The notes: generated from the letters alone by a model not told the origin. 64,000 nucleotides of DNA from Diploptera punctata (GCA_030220185.1 JASPKZ010003844.1:2740501-2804500); one strand, 5' to 3'; positions 8,890-19,314 are shown, counted from the first letter of the stretch. Numbers and translations: made by a program.

Positions 8890-9965
8890 TTTGGTATATC
8901 ATGTGTACCATTGTCAGCTTTTCCAGACTGTTGAATTTTACATTGTCAGCCATCTTTTGGCTGACTGAAGAACTTGTAAATTAAATCTTTTTCCCCAGGA
9001 ATTTCAAAATTCATAATCTTGTTCTTGTTCTTCTGTATGTAAAAGTACATTTGTAATTATTCTATGAGTATGTACAGGAGAATATAAGCAAGATTATGAA
9101 TTTTTAAATTCTTGGGGAAAAATATTTGATTTACAAGTTCTTTGGTCAGCCAAAAGATGGAGTGGGAGCTAACATCCAGGGCCAACAACATAAAATATGT
9201 AGAAAGTACATTTGTAATTCTATACAGGGTGCTCTAAAATTCTGCTTACAAATTTTTAGGACTTGTAGAGGGGACTGAGTTGATAATATTTAGAATTGGA
9301 AACCATGTGCTACAACCGTTTGAAAACGTGTTTTTAATGTGACCACTTTTTCAAGTAATTTATTATGAGGCATGATACAGTACATCACTTGCTTTACAAT
9401 TGAACTAATTAATAACCAAAGAAACAAAATGGAAACTGAATCATGACTTGCATTAATAGTCCCGGATACACCATCCATAATCAATTTTTTCAGTTTTCAA
9501 AATTTAAAAAAAAAGTGCATTTAAAAAAAACACCAAGTCTTTGAATACTCGATTGGGAAATTTTTTATTTAGATGAATCACGAAGCTATTACTTGTTGAG
9601 ACACGTGACGTATGTTCAGGCAATGCTTCTTTTCAAATGGCTGTAGCACAGAAATGTTAAGTTTCCGGACATGGTTTCTAATTCTAAATATTATCAATTG
9701 AGTCCCCTCTACAAGCCCTAAAAGTTTGTAAGGGGAATTTTAGAGCACCCTGTATACAGAAGAGCAAAAACAAGATTATGAGTTTTGAAATTTTTCAGGA
9801 AAAAGATTTGATTTACAGGTTCTTAGGTGAGCCAAAAATAGAGTGGGAACCAACATGCAGATCAGACAACATAAAATTCAACAGTCTAGAAAAGCTGATG
9901 ATGATACACATGATATACCGAAACTTGTTCAAATAGAACACAACAAGTTATGTGTAAGATGACTC
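8890..9965. mobile_element. Penelope-like palindrome split by a mariner-type miniature
   Basis: The minus-strand half (8890-9055) and plus-strand half (9066-9224 plus 9753-9965) mirror each other and read as the endonuclease tail (KNKIMNFEI-like on both strands). Outer arms share ttgaacatgatttggtat / atataccgaaacttgttc, which contain hammerhead remnants: plus strand 9890-9932 keeps CTGATGA and GAAA; minus strand about 8900-8935 keeps only CTGACAA. The insertion at 9225-9752 interrupts the right half. Confidence 0.65.
9225..9752. mobile_element. Mariner/Tc1-type MITE with long inverted repeats
   Basis: Ends cagggtgctctaaaatt and its reverse complement, flanked by TA on both sides. The arms stay alike for roughly 80 bp (through cttgtagaggggact). 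No transposase frame. It sits inside the Penelope remnant and so is younger than it. Confidence 0.85.
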
Positions 9966-10035
9966 CAGATTTATCTTATTTTGTAAGAAGAACCTCATAA
10001 TGTTACTTTGTAATTAATTTATTAATTATACCTAC

Positions 10036-10173
10036 CTTCTTATTCTCTTTAATATCTGGCCGGATGCAAAGACAATGTAAAGTTGTTCGGCCATTTTTAA
10101 TTTCTTCTTCATTATCATATTCAAGAATGTTGCTTCCAAATGCTTTTTCCATTATCTCTCTCTCATTTTCAGC
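10036..10173 (-). CDS. ANKMY1-like gene, acidic linker and ankyrin start
   Basis: 46 codons from AENEREIMEKAFGSNILE through EYDNEEEIKNG to RTTLHCLCIRPDIKENKK. The acceptor chosen is ctgcatttatgttacaag, because it has a good pyrimidine tract and keeps phase 0 with exon 12587-12700; the alternative at ttaatgtttag would give a stop. Donor AAG|GTAGGT. GRTTLHCLCIRP matches GRTALHMACERE of the vertebrate protein, the start of its second ankyrin block. Confidence 0.8.
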
Positions 10174-10287
10174 CTTGTAACATAAATGCAGAAGTGTGAG
10201 ATGTTGGAGACTAAACATTAATTGGGAAATACAATTAGGATTTCAGTGTATATTTGTTACCACAGTATATACAAGTATATATATATA

Positions 10288-10831
10288 TCTTAATATATAA
10301 AAATTTCGTGTCATGTTGTTTCTCTGTGATGGAATCCTAAACAACTGAACCGATTTTAATAAAATTTTGCACACTGTATACAGTTTGATCCAACTTCAGA
10401 CTTAGGGTAGTTTATAACTAAATTTATAGTCACATTATTTTTTTTATTGCAAATTATTTGTTTATTATTTAACAAAGAGTTATGATTATCTGTGAGTTCC
10501 ATACGATTCTAGCAGATGGCGGTGTAATTATCTGTGAGTTCCATACGATTCTAACAGATGGCAGTGTAAGGTAATTTGGTAAGGTAATTGGTTTATTATT
10601 TAACAAAGAGAGATCCAGATGGCTGTGATTTTTGTTGCAACTGCAAATTTCAATTGAATTACAAATATTGATTATTTCATGATTTAAGTGTGTTCAGTGT
10701 TTATTTTATTTTCAATATTATTAATTTTGTGTGTAAGTATTAGTTTTAAGTAATCTGGCTGAAAGACAGCAACTTAATTTAAATTTTTAACGTATAACTT
10801 AGCCACAGCAATGCGTGGCCAGGACTTCTAG
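10288..10831 (+). mobile_element. Non-autonomous Helitron
   Basis: Starts TCTTAATATATAAAAATTTC and contains the common insect Helitron 5' segment cctaaacaactgaaccga. Ends with a GC-rich hairpin (gccacagcaatgcgtggc) about 9 nt before the terminal CTAG. A second copy with the same start and end lies at 61272-61787. No Rep/helicase coding. It includes a short internal direct repeat (tctgtgagttccatacga twice). Confidence 0.75.
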
Positions 10832-11065
10832 TATATATATATATATATATATATATAATTCTTCTGTACGTGTGTTTGTCACTCTACTCCTCCTAAACGA
10901 CTGGATCGATTTTGATGAGATTTTTTTGTGTGTGTCTGACTGGGTCCCTTGATGGTTTAGATTCACAATTGGACCCTTTAAAACCATTATGTGTAGGAGT
11001 TTATCTGAAGTGAAAATTTAAAAATCGCTCTAGCGGTCACATTTTTCGATGTTTCACAATAAAAC
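10832..11065 (+). mobile_element. (TA)n and a second Helitron-type 5' segment
   Basis: A (TA)n run (10832-10857) is followed by cctcctaaacgactggatc and ttgatggtttagattcaca, a second Helitron-like 5' family. The same segment recurs at 11385-11510. The 3' ends are not recognisable. Confidence 0.5.
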
Positions 11066-11067
11066 TC

Positions 11068-11300
11068 AGCATGGGGGATGAAAGATGTGCATGGAAGCTT
11101 CTTGTAGGAAAACCAGAGAGAAAACACCCAGTTGGTAGACCAAGAATGAGGTGGGAGAATAACATTAACTATGATTTGAGGGAAGTAGATTATATAGGTG
11201 ATGATTGGAAAACATTAACTCAGGATAGGGTTGTATGGAGAGCTTATGTCCGCGCGGCCATGAACCTATGGGTTCGATAGTGCCAGTGAATTAGTTATAT
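11068..11300 (+). pseudogene. Non-LTR ORF2 C-terminal fragment
   Basis: An open 69-codon frame: GDERCAWKLLVGKPERKH, GRPRMRWENNINYDLREV, ending AAMNLWVR and a stop. Close relative of 6192-6401. Flanked on both sides by Helitron-type sequence, so it may have been captured or inserted there. Confidence 0.75.
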
Positions 11301-11384
11301 CGTATTAATATAAACCGAGGTAGGTATTATCCAAAAAATGAGCAAAATCTGATAATTAGAAGTGGAGGTTTACTTGAAACCCAA

Positions 11385-11510
11385 AATTAAAAACTGACTA
11401 AACGACTGGACCGATTTTGATGAATTTTTTTGTATTTAATTCAGTGGGTCCCTGGATGGTTTAGATTCACAATTGGACTCAGTAGGTGGTGCTGCAATCA
11501 GGTTATAGGC
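11385..11510 (+). mobile_element. Helitron-type 5' fragment
   Basis: taaacgactggaccgattt and gatggtttagattcacaat repeat the segment at 10900-10975. Between 11510 and 11815 nothing else is recognised. Confidence 0.45.
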
Positions 11511-11814
11511 TTTTTTTTATGTCATGTGTAGTCATCTGTATTATCGACATATTCCACATGACATCAATGTGGCATCATCATGCATGCTTCTTGAGCCACA
11601 ACAGATGGCAATGAGGAGTTTATTTGCTAACTTATTAATTAGTGAATTTTATAGTAAAATAGTAACTTATATTTTTTTATCGTCCGGCCTTGACACGAGA
11701 ATTGAATGTTTGGGCAGGACAACATCTGCAGGATCAGTTAATATTAATATAAAAACTTAAAAAATCATCTTTAGCTATGTTCAAAATGATTACTGAACAT
11801 GATTGCTTGTAATT

Positions 11815-11905
11815 AATATTTAATTTTAGGGCGTGATATTTTGAGGTTATTTTAATTATATTATTTTTAGTCTATTCATCTTACCTCAATATTAATAATA
11901 TGATT
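11815..11905 (+). mobile_element. Penelope-type terminal sequence, isolated
   Basis: taatatttaattttaggg... gatattttgaggttatttt and tcttacctcaatatt recur at 30449-30530 and 32944-33018, where they border Penelope remnants. Confidence 0.45.
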
Positions 11906-11929
11906 GCTTGTGTAAACATCTTCTCAGAA

Positions 11930-12440
11930 TTGGAATAACCATCTCACCAAACTGCCTCTTGTTGTCATCAGGAAGTGGAAATGGATGTATATCCATCCAT
12001 CCAATGGCTAATTGGCTCAAATTCAAGCTTTGACCTCCCTTAACTTCTGCCTCCAATCATTTCTATTTTGCGCAGCAAGCCTCCAGTTGCGATACTTAAG
12101 TAGGTTTACAGCATCTTCCTCAATACCATCCTCCCATCTTTTTTTGATCTTCCAACCCGTCTATTTCCCATAAAACGTGCTGTAAGCACCTTTTTTTTGG
12201 TGCTTGGTCTGTTGAGAGCCTTTGTACATGGCCAGCCCAAAATGGATGTACACTGTATCAAAATATGTGAGGTTCTGGATGTATCATGTAAATATTGGGA
12301 AGCAAGATACAAATAATTATTCTTGTTAAGATTACTGAAGGGATAAGAAAGAGTTTCAGTTATACCAATCCCATATGGATGCTTGTTCTTAAATGGGTAT
12401 CTCATAGATACATCCATGATCTAATCTTTATACCAATCTA
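11930..12440 (-). pseudogene. Non-LTR ORF2 C-terminal fragment
   Basis: The minus strand gives HDTSRTSHILIQCTSILG at the start and, after a frameshift, GNRRVGRSKK... with a following LLRKIEMIGGRS, which fits the RRVGRPKKRWEDG...WRLAAQNRNDW type of non-LTR tail. Not functional. Confidence 0.6.
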
Positions 12441-12586
12441 TCTTCAGGTTTTTACAGCTGCTGCCGTCTTCCCGTGCCAAACCTCCAAAGCCTACAATCT
12501 TGGACATCTTCAATGTTTAGCCCTCTTGCTTGTATTACTATCCTCGTGTTTACCTTCCATGTTTGCTTTGATCTCTTTATACCAAC

Positions 12587-12700
12587 CTTTGTTTTTATGT
12601 TAGGATCTGCTCCATTCTCAAGCAAAATTTTGCACATTGCCAAAGTAATTTCACTTGCTGGAAGCATTGCAACAGCATGAAGAGCTGTCATACCACCATC
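12587..12700 (-). CDS. ANKMY1-like gene, ankyrin exon
   Basis: Acceptor aatatttcag, donor AAG|GTTGGT, 38 codons, phase 0 at both ends. Protein DGGMTALHAVAMLPASEI then LAMCKILLENGADPNIKT: a complete ankyrin repeat with the TALH turn and the LLENGADPN finger. Vertebrate ANKMY1 has LTPLHIAAALPGEEG in this place. The donor is weaker than the others. Confidence 0.82.
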
Positions 12701-12754
12701 CTGAAATATTAATATAATTAATCGTTAATAAATAAGACAAGTCTGTTGCATCTT

Positions 12755-12960
12755 ACCTCATAAAGATTGAGTTCTTTTAGGGCATGTTTCAAAATTTTGT
12801 GTTTTATCTTCAGCTTGTCCATACTGTTGATTTTTAAATTGCCAGCCCTGGATATCAACTCTTACTCTATCTTTTGCTGGATCAAAGAATTTTCATATCA
12901 AATCCCTCTCTCTCTTGTTGACAACTATTGGTGCTGTCCAGTGTGCCATTTTCTGAGACT
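12755..12960 (-). mobile_element. Penelope-like terminal fragment with decayed hammerhead
   Basis: After the boundary ttacctcataaa the minus strand shows CTGAAGA, a stem II (AAAAC/TTTT type) and GAAA at 12775-12817, followed by decayed endonuclease tail sequence. The stem III palindrome is lost (catgcc), so cleavage is unlikely. Confidence 0.55.
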
Positions 12961-13254
12961 TTTATTTGTCCCTTGACGGCAAATTCACGTGTGTGTATTC
13001 CGGATTGGGCTTAGGTGGTTGGCCCTAGCCTACGGCGATTTTTAAGGTGATTTATTTTATGGTAGCATGTACTATTGATTTAATGTGGATGTTTGTTGCC
13101 AAGGTGAATAGATCTCGCTTGATTGGGGCATCGGAAACCGTGTCGCTGAAGAGCACTCCTCTACCTCTTTGTTAAAATAGATACAAAAAATTAACTTTTC
13201 ATCACATGTACACTACTTAAAAATGGAAAGCCAGTTTTTAACATCTTCGCAAGC

Positions 13255-14275
13255 AATGCACACCCTTAGACAAAAAAAATGAGTCATCTCTTGAACACAC
13301 ATTTCTTCTAAATACTACTCAGCACAGCGCTGGGTTCAAACTAGGAAACTAGTCATAATTGTGCAGTCCCTGAACTACTGTGTTATGTGGCATGAACTGA
13401 AGACACTCCTACATGTTCTGTTAGGTCAGCGGTAAAGCATGCAGTCACTTTTTCTGTTAATGAAGGTCGCTGGTTTGCATCTTCAATTATGCAGTTTTTT
13501 TCGTGATATTTGTATTAAAATGTTTTATGAATTAAATAAAACATTTTATTTTGACATTTGAATTAAATCAATATTAATGTCGTTATTGTAACAATTATAT
13601 TTACCACATTCAGGGTTTGTTCTAGGTAATTTCAATGTATTGCATTCAATAGACTGTGAGACGCAGACGTCTGCGCAAAAGCAACAGCCTGTAATAAGTT
13701 TGTTTATAATTAATCATATTGGGTTTTACCATGGCTCAGCGCACACACAAGGACATAGACACAAGGCAGTCTCAATGCCCCGCAGACTGAAGGCGGTAAT
13801 GGATGCTGAGAATTCATTACACCCCATATTGATTTTGTTTTTGTTAAAGTTTAGATTTTAGAAGATATTATTTTCTTTCCTTATTTATTTATTACAAGAA
13901 GGCTTTAATTTTATGTGTTTTGTGTGTGCATTAAAGCCATAAAACTCAAATATAAAATTAAATATGAAACTATATTACAGGCGAAATGCTATTCTAACAT
14001 TCAGTTTAAAAAAAAAGTAGAACAGATATCGAACCTGTGAGGTTATAAACGCAGATGATGTCTGTTAAACCTCTCGACCACGGAAACACACTAAGCCAAG
14101 CTCTCTCTTTCATGTTGCTTGAGTGTGCACTGTATTAACTAGCAAACAACACAGTACAATTACTGAAAACGTGTTGATGTGAATATGGCTTCTGCAAGCT
14201 CTCACGAAGTTCCCCGATCAGTTGATAGAATCTGCGGATGACTCTTTTTTTTTTGTCTAAGGGTGTACGTACTGC
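13255..14275. mobile_element. Candidate foldback element with 30-bp inverted repeats
   Basis: cacccttagacaaaaaaa with tgagtcatc (13260-13290) is repeated inverted at 14237-14271. Inside are decayed tRNA-like stretches at about 13325-13390 (minus), 13425-13500 (plus) and 14020-14095 (minus), each with a B-box-like GGTTCAAA/CGAACC motif. No coding sequence. Target duplication not identified. Confidence 0.45.
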
Positions 14276-14670
14276 ACACTTCGTATTATGCAGAAAAATG
14301 CTGAAACTAATTGTAAAGTGACGCAGTTCCACCAGGCTACACTAAAGATGAGATGCTCTCAAGACAAAATTTGAGGTGGAGCGATGGAAATACCCATCCT
14401 CAGGACTCTTTTATTACCTGATTTCAGTTTTTTTTCCTTCATTCTTTTCAAAAGTCTGTTTTGTATCCATAAACTTTCTGAGGATACTTTTACTTATCCT
14501 CTGAATTTTGATGGAAAACAATTTGGGAAAGAATATACATTCAGAAAAATAATATAGAGCCATGAATTTTGAAATTCCCAACTAGAATAATTTGAATTCA
14601 TTAAATTGACACCAGATGGCAGTTTGGAAGATAATGTTAATGGTGAATTTCGACAGTTGGAGTTTGACAT

Positions 14671-14713
14671 TGACTGAAGATGAAAGCAAAAAGTACTTTT
14701 GAAACCGGTATCA
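14671..14713 (+). ncRNA. Hammerhead ribozyme motif
   Basis: TGA, then core CTGAAGA, stem II GAAAG/CTTTT, GAAA, palindromic ACCGGT, triplet GTA, then TCA, which pairs with the leading TGA. The boundary motif tatgaggtgagat follows within 20 nt, as at Penelope ends elsewhere in the window. All core bases are conserved. Confidence 0.65.
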
Positions 14714-15219
14714 TGAATACACCTTTATGAGGTGAGATATTAAAAATATTTTCTTCAACTCTTTTTAAAAAGTAAAAGGTCAGTTACAAATATCTGTAAG
14801 CTGTCAATATTTGATAGATGCTTAACCCTTTGGGTGTCATGAGCCGATCAGATCGGCCTGGTGCTCCTGTCCATTACCTGCCAGACAATATACTTAAACT
14901 ACTTACAAAGCCAATCACATCGGCGGGTGTGATTTAAATCTCTGACACAAGAGATTTTACCAGTGGCATGCAGAGGGTTAAATATGCAAAAATATTAAAA
15001 TTTTCTTAAAAATATGAATATATTGTGAAAATATGAAATATTAAATTTTTCTCAAGTGTTTTATGTTCTCCATTGTCTATAATGTAAACATTTTGGTTCC
15101 TGCTTCATTATTCTTCATAATTCAGAATATGAAATTTTATATCTTAGTCATTACAAATAAATTCTATTCAAGTTAATTAAAAAAAGGAAACTTCTTTAGA
15201 AAAGTTCACTATTTTAACC

Positions 15220-15720
15220 TTCCGTCAGGCACATCTGATCTGAGAGGCACAGGTTGTCAATTTTGTCCCTTTTCACTGCCATCAGACAGCATTGACAACT
15301 GGGCATTCGAGTAGCTGTTTCTTTTTATCTGCTCTAAACAAAAACTCCTATCAGTTTGATCCATATTTGGTTCGTCTTCTGGGCTTATAGGCCGTGGTCT
15401 GGTTGTCTTCTTACTCGACGTTTCGTCTACTGCTGCGGTAGACCTCATCAGGAGATACTGCGTGCTCTCTGTGAACTCCTCAACAGTCGGCTGCAGACTG
15501 GCTGGTTGGAAACTGTCTTTCTTTTTATAGCTAAACCCTGGGTGGTGGGGGGGGTTTCTGCGTTTGCTGTTGTGCCGATTGCAGAAGTCATAGGCTTCGT
15601 TGTCGTGTTATGCAGTGCTGGGATCCAAATTTTGTTTATCTTCATGGTTTCTTCTTTTTTTCCTATCAGTTTTGTTCTCAACCGTTACCACGGCGGGTTA
15701 TAAATATTTTGTTCAGAGAA
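15220..15720 (-). mobile_element. Unclassified element with canonical hammerhead
   Basis: A GC-richer island. Minus-strand frames (15448-15681 and 15257-15448) encode basic, Thr/Ser/Pro-rich peptides such as RKTVSNQPVCSRLLRSSQ that I do not recognise. The hammerhead at 15414-15454 lies across the end of one and the start of the other. It may be a Penelope terminal repeat or a retrozyme-like unit; no repeat partner is visible here. Confidence 0.45.
15414..15454 (-). ncRNA. Hammerhead ribozyme, canonical core
   Basis: Minus strand: CTC, CTGATGA, stem II GTCTAC/GTAGAC closing a CGCAGCA loop (6 bp, one extra G before it), GAAA, palindromic ACGT, triplet GTC, then GAG. GAG pairs with the leading CTC to start stem I. 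Every conserved hammerhead position is present and the cleavage triplet is the most favourable one. The best single ribozyme candidate in the window. Confidence 0.75.
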
Positions 15721-15789
15721 GCTCATTGCACCTGAAGTCATTACATTATTGGAGAGTGTGTTTTTTGAAAATATTTGCAAAATAAAACT

Positions 15790-16010
15790 ATTTTTATAAG
15801 ATTCATGATGTTTTCCGTTGAGGTTTATTCAAAATTAATATAAAATTATAGAATATTCACCTGAAAGGTCCGTCTCCTCAACTTAATTATCATTTAACTG
15901 TAGCGCTTTCGGGACTTGTCCCATCATCGGCAGGAAGTTGAGGAGACGGACCTTTCAGGTGAATATTCTATAATTTTATATTAATTTTAAAATAAAACTA
16001 CTTATTTAAC
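15790..16010 (-). mobile_element. Penelope-type terminal hairpin with hammerhead
   Basis: An inverted repeat of more than 50 bp (arms around 15830-15884 and 15935-15990; ggtccgtctcctcaactt inverted) encloses one hammerhead core (15898-15934). A palindromic relative with the same arm sequence lies at 45390-45590, and part of its flank (gattcatgat, ttgaggt) recurs there inverted. Confidence 0.7.
15898..15934 (-). ncRNA. Hammerhead ribozyme motif, U4 changed to C
   Basis: CTG, core CCGATGA, stem II GGGA/TCCC with loop CAAG, GAAA, palindromic GCGC, triplet CTA, then CAG pairing with CTG. Beyond an internal loop, stem I is extended by the long inverted repeat of the host element, which is the arrangement of type I hammerheads. 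The U4-to-C change is expected to impair cleavage. Confidence 0.6.
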
Positions 16011-16282
16011 TTATTTAGACTAAATAATGTTATATTCTTGAATAATTTTGCAAAAATATAGGCTAAATGTTGATAATGTGAACTATTTTCAAGTATATTT
16101 GAACTGAACCTAACTTGTTCTTACTTTTATATCATGTTGTTTGAAGGCTTGTCACAAATTTTCTTAAAATTTGTTTAATCAATATTATGTCAAAAACAAA
16201 GTTTTCTAGCAGCAAATTTTGATTTTTATCCTTTAGACATCCCTAACAATAACAATTCTTCGACTTCCCGTTGTTCAGATTG

Positions 16283-16548
16283 GCAAACTGTGTGTTATAT
16301 TTGAAGAGAAAAATTTTCGCCTAGACCGGGACTCGAACCCGGGACCCTTGGCTTTCCGGGCCAAGTGCTCTACCAACTGAGCTACCGAGGCGAGTTACGA
16401 TCTAGACGCAAATTCTTCTCTTATGTACGTTGTAATTCCCTCGCGCCAAATGCTTGAAACCATAGCTTCTATCTTTGCAAATGGCAGCTTCTTAGTTAAG
16501 AAGACATTTATTGGGAATTTAACACTACTTTATAGCCAGTAGGGCTGT
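16283..16548 (-). mobile_element. tRNA-bearing SINE-like element, second copy
   Basis: Reverse-complement partner of 2128-2391 over the whole length, with the tRNA at 16318-16392 and inverted repeats tttgaagagaaaaattt / aattcttctctta around it. The body ends ttatagccagtagggct. Very few differences, so a recently active family. Confidence 0.78.
16318..16392 (-). tRNA. tRNA-like sequence in repeat
   Basis: Identical fold to 2283-2357: A-box, TTGGC/GCCAA anticodon stem, T arm CCGGGTTCGAGTCCCGG. Considered a repeat component. Confidence 0.62.
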
Positions 16549-16900
16549 GTGTTAATTAAATTTTTTTAAGCATGTGCTGATCAGGCACATTGTGCCCGAA
16601 TTCGAAGGTCAGAATATTGTGCCCTACGAAAGTTAACTTACATCCATTTTCCTCCTTTAAAGAAGTATTTCCTTAGCATAAGTCAATTTAATATCAAGCC
16701 AATTCTTACATTTCCTTGGCACTGATGCATTTTCTGGGTTATTACATATTTCTATAGAATAAGAGAACAGACCTATCAAGACAGAGAAAAAATTTGATGC
16801 ACTTATGCTATGGAATAGTTAATATTACAGTTTAAGAAGCAGATTTCATTGTAATTCACATTGTCCTTTAACATTGGAAAAAGTTGAAAAAAATTCTTAC

Positions 16901-17072
16901 AGCAGGTTCAGTGGATGCATTTGGGTTGGCTCCATGTTTCAGTAGAAGCTCTACAAATTGTGTATTTCTACTATAAACAGCTAGCATAAGAGTGAAGTAT
17001 GGAACTTCACAGCTATTTGGATTGGCTCCATGCTCTAGAAGCATTTGTACTGTTTCTCCCATGTCTACTAAC
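16901..17072 (-). CDS. ANKMY1-like gene, two ankyrin repeats
   Basis: Acceptor tattgtaatttcag, donor GCT|GTAAGA, 172 nt. The first base completes a Lys codon with exon 29588-29723; the exon ends in phase 0. Protein LVDMGETVQMLLEHGANP, then SCEVPYFTLMLAVYSRNT and FVELLLKHGANPNASTEP. Two classical LLxHGANPN fingers are present. Vertebrate ANKMY1 has LLLRRGADPN...VPLPVLFLAVKAGD...LLLEHGA here, the clearest single match. Confidence 0.87.
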
Positions 17073-17099
17073 CTGAAATTACAATAATTTCATATACAT

Positions 17100-17935
17100 G
17101 CAAAATAAATTAATCTTGTCATATTAATAAAAGTAGTAATATGGTAAGATTGAATGCCTCTATAATGCCATCGTAACATTGTCATGGTGAAATAGCTAGT
17201 GTGCTTAAATAACCCCAAGAGATATGACGGCAGTAGCATCACTACTAAAAAGTCACTCATGCTGGACAGATCAAAGATGATAAGTCAGACTAAAAGATTA
17301 ACCAGTTTGAAAGGGTAACAGTCTTTTATCATAAAAATACAACCATCAAGAAATGTGGATATGAGTTCCACTGGGATAAAATTTTCTGGAGGAGAATTAA
17401 ACCCCTATTCAGCTCTGAGCAAGTACTTCTTCTGGAGGTGCATGGAAAACACTTAAACATAGGGACATGTTCCTAAGAACATGAATTTTGGGACATTACA
17501 TTATATAGTAGTTAGATACTAGAAATATTAACATAGGATTTGTATAAAACTTCATTGCATATAGTCGTTTTGCAGGAAGTTAGATGGCCAGGATAAGGTA
17601 GTCAGGAATCAGGAATATTTACATTATACTATGGAGATTCAGCAAGACCAGAAATCCAAAGGTGGATCCTCTCAGCTATCCAAGATATTAGATTTGTTTG
17701 TGACTGGATATCATACATGATTCTGAAGGGTAAATGACATGATTTTGTAATTGTAAATGATACATGGTCTCCCAAAATATAGGGATGACATGATAAATTA
17801 TTTAGGCCTGTCGTGCTATGGAGTTTTCAGATGTTTAGCAGTTTTTAAAATAATGTATCAAATAAGTGGATTTATAAAAGTCACTTTCTCCAGTTTAGCA
17901 CTTTAGTTTTTATAAAAAAAAGATATAGAAAACAT
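17100..17935. other. Intron sequence without recognised feature
   Basis: AT-rich, no frame, splice-site pair or repeat recognised on either strand. Confidence 0.6.
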
Positions 17936-18014
17936 TTGAACTTTTATAGGAATAAATTACTATGAGGTTTAATTTAAGATAAATTCAAATGTTTTCATGC
18001 CCCCTCCTCATAAT

Positions 18015-18060
18015 TAATTAGATCACGATTTCGGGTTCATGACAAACCCATCCTCAGTAC
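18015..18060 (-). ncRNA. Hammerhead ribozyme motif, left arm
   Basis: GTA, core CTGAGGA, stem II GGGTT/AACCC with loop TGTCATG, GAAA, ATCGTGAT (palindrome damaged by one change), triplet ATC, then TAA instead of TAC, so the third stem I pair is lost. Confidence 0.6.
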
Positions 18061-18168
18061 CATTTTGCCGACTGATGTTATGTCGATCGGTAGAACCCTC
18101 TATTGAGGGAAGAAGAAGAAGTGGTTCTTCTGATCGACATAACATCAGTCGGCAAAAGGATGAGGATG

Positions 18169-18211
18169 GTACTGAGGATGGGTTTGTCATGAACCCGAAA
18201 TCGCGATCTAC
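18169..18211 (+). ncRNA. Hammerhead ribozyme motif, right arm, intact
   Basis: GTA, core CTGAGGA, stem II GGGTT/AACCC, GAAA, perfect palindrome ATCGCGAT, triplet ATC, then TAC pairing with GTA. All conserved positions hold. Points away from the palindrome centre, like its partner. Confidence 0.7.
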
Positions 18212-18354
18212 TTAGAAGATTAATTACAAGGAGAGGTATGAAACATTTGAGAATTTATCTCATAGAAAATATTATTTACTTGCTCCTATCATGTGTCAAT
18301 ATTTACTTCTGTGTAAGGAAACAAACTGTTAATTTAAAACTATAAATTCCTTCA

Positions 18355-18560
18355 CTAATTTATGGGGGTTATGGGTGAAAAATTGACCATTTGAGATCAA
18401 AATTGATATTTTTTGTTTTTTTGTACTAAAAAATAGCCTGTACTCTAATGTATATGTTGGCAAAGTTTCAGAGGCCTATGGCACCTCTAAGTGACCTAAA
18501 TTACATTGGAGTTAAAAGGTTGCACCAGTTAAGTACCACCTGCATGTAAATCTTTAAACT
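18355..18560 (+). mobile_element. Terminal fragment of TTAA-type element
   Basis: gggggttatgggtgaaaa followed by attgaccatttgagatca resembles the reverse complement of the right end at 63420-63470 (gggggtgatgggtgaaatt). Only one end is recognisable here; 18560-18900 shows nothing more. Confidence 0.45.
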
Positions 18561-18934
18561 TGTTTATCCACACTTTTATTTTCACTGCATTTTTGTACAT
18601 TTAAAATTGAATGGAATTCAGAAATTTTGTCCTAGAAGGTTCAAATTTTTACTGCATGTCCTAAAAACAATGGGTAACAAAGTAGTGCATGGATTTCATG
18701 ATTGAAGTAGTATTGTAAGAAATAAAAAATAAAATGTATGCAATTATTAATTTTTTTGTAATTCCACGCATGAAGTACAACATTATTTTTTCTCCCTTTG
18801 TATTCACATCATAAGAATTCTAACGCATGATGTTTTTCTAAATATTTTAGGGGTCTTGTAAAAAATCAGACATTTTACTAAAAAATTGTGGAACCCATTT
18901 AATTATAATATGTATATGCAAATAAATTTTTTTT

Positions 18935-19314
18935 TTTTCAAATGCCCCAGGTTTGTCTTTCGACATTCCTGGTTTCTCTCCTGGCATGGCGTACTTGTAA
19001 CCCACTTCTGAGTTTGGGGCGCCTGGAAGGTGGAGTTACATTGCCCCGATGATATGATGGGTGATGATGATAATGGTGCGCCAGGAGAGTCCCTAATCCT
19101 AAGCATAACCTAAGATGAATATGAATGATGATGATTGAGATGGCCATATGATTTTGGGGACCGTTTGGGCCTTAAAGTTTTCCTGACATTTGTCTTACAG
19201 GTGAGGAAAAACCCCGATAAAAACCTCACCCAGAAAAACTGTCCCGACCGAGGATCGAACCCGGGCCTTCTGCATGACAAGGCAGCACGCTACCCCGAGA
19301 CCACAGCAGCGGAC
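18935..19314 (-). mobile_element. SINE family B (tRNA-headed)
   Basis: Minus strand: tRNA-like head at about 19240-19312 (GGTCTCGGGGTAGC A-box side, GGGTTCGATCCTCGGTC B-box), body with ggtgaggtttttatcgggg, a GATGAT-rich stretch and ccaggcgccccaaactcag, closing with a poly(A) tract (18935-18947 as T). A plus-strand copy lies at 54048-54413. Confidence 0.8.

Larger units (their letters stand above)
17940..18260. mobile_element. Penelope-like palindrome with two hammerheads
   Basis: Arms share aatttaagataaattcaaatg / catttgagaattt, the cctcctcata / aggag segment and gggttcatgacaaaccc. The short centre encodes only the end of the endonuclease tail (SGSSDRHNISRQ on the plus strand), fused to its mirror copy. 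The left boundary actatgaggttt is the one used by the relative at 48225-49060. Confidence 0.75.

Noticed and set aside
12418..12450. CTGAAGA on the minus strand near 12435 as a hammerhead
   Set aside because: No GAAA or stem II follows.
12295..12603. 102-codon plus-strand frame
   Set aside because: Lies opposite the non-LTR tail and the host exon at 12587; no motif of its own.
14395..14440. Hammerhead on the minus strand (CTGAGGATGGG)
   Set aside because: Stem II is short and GAAA is absent.
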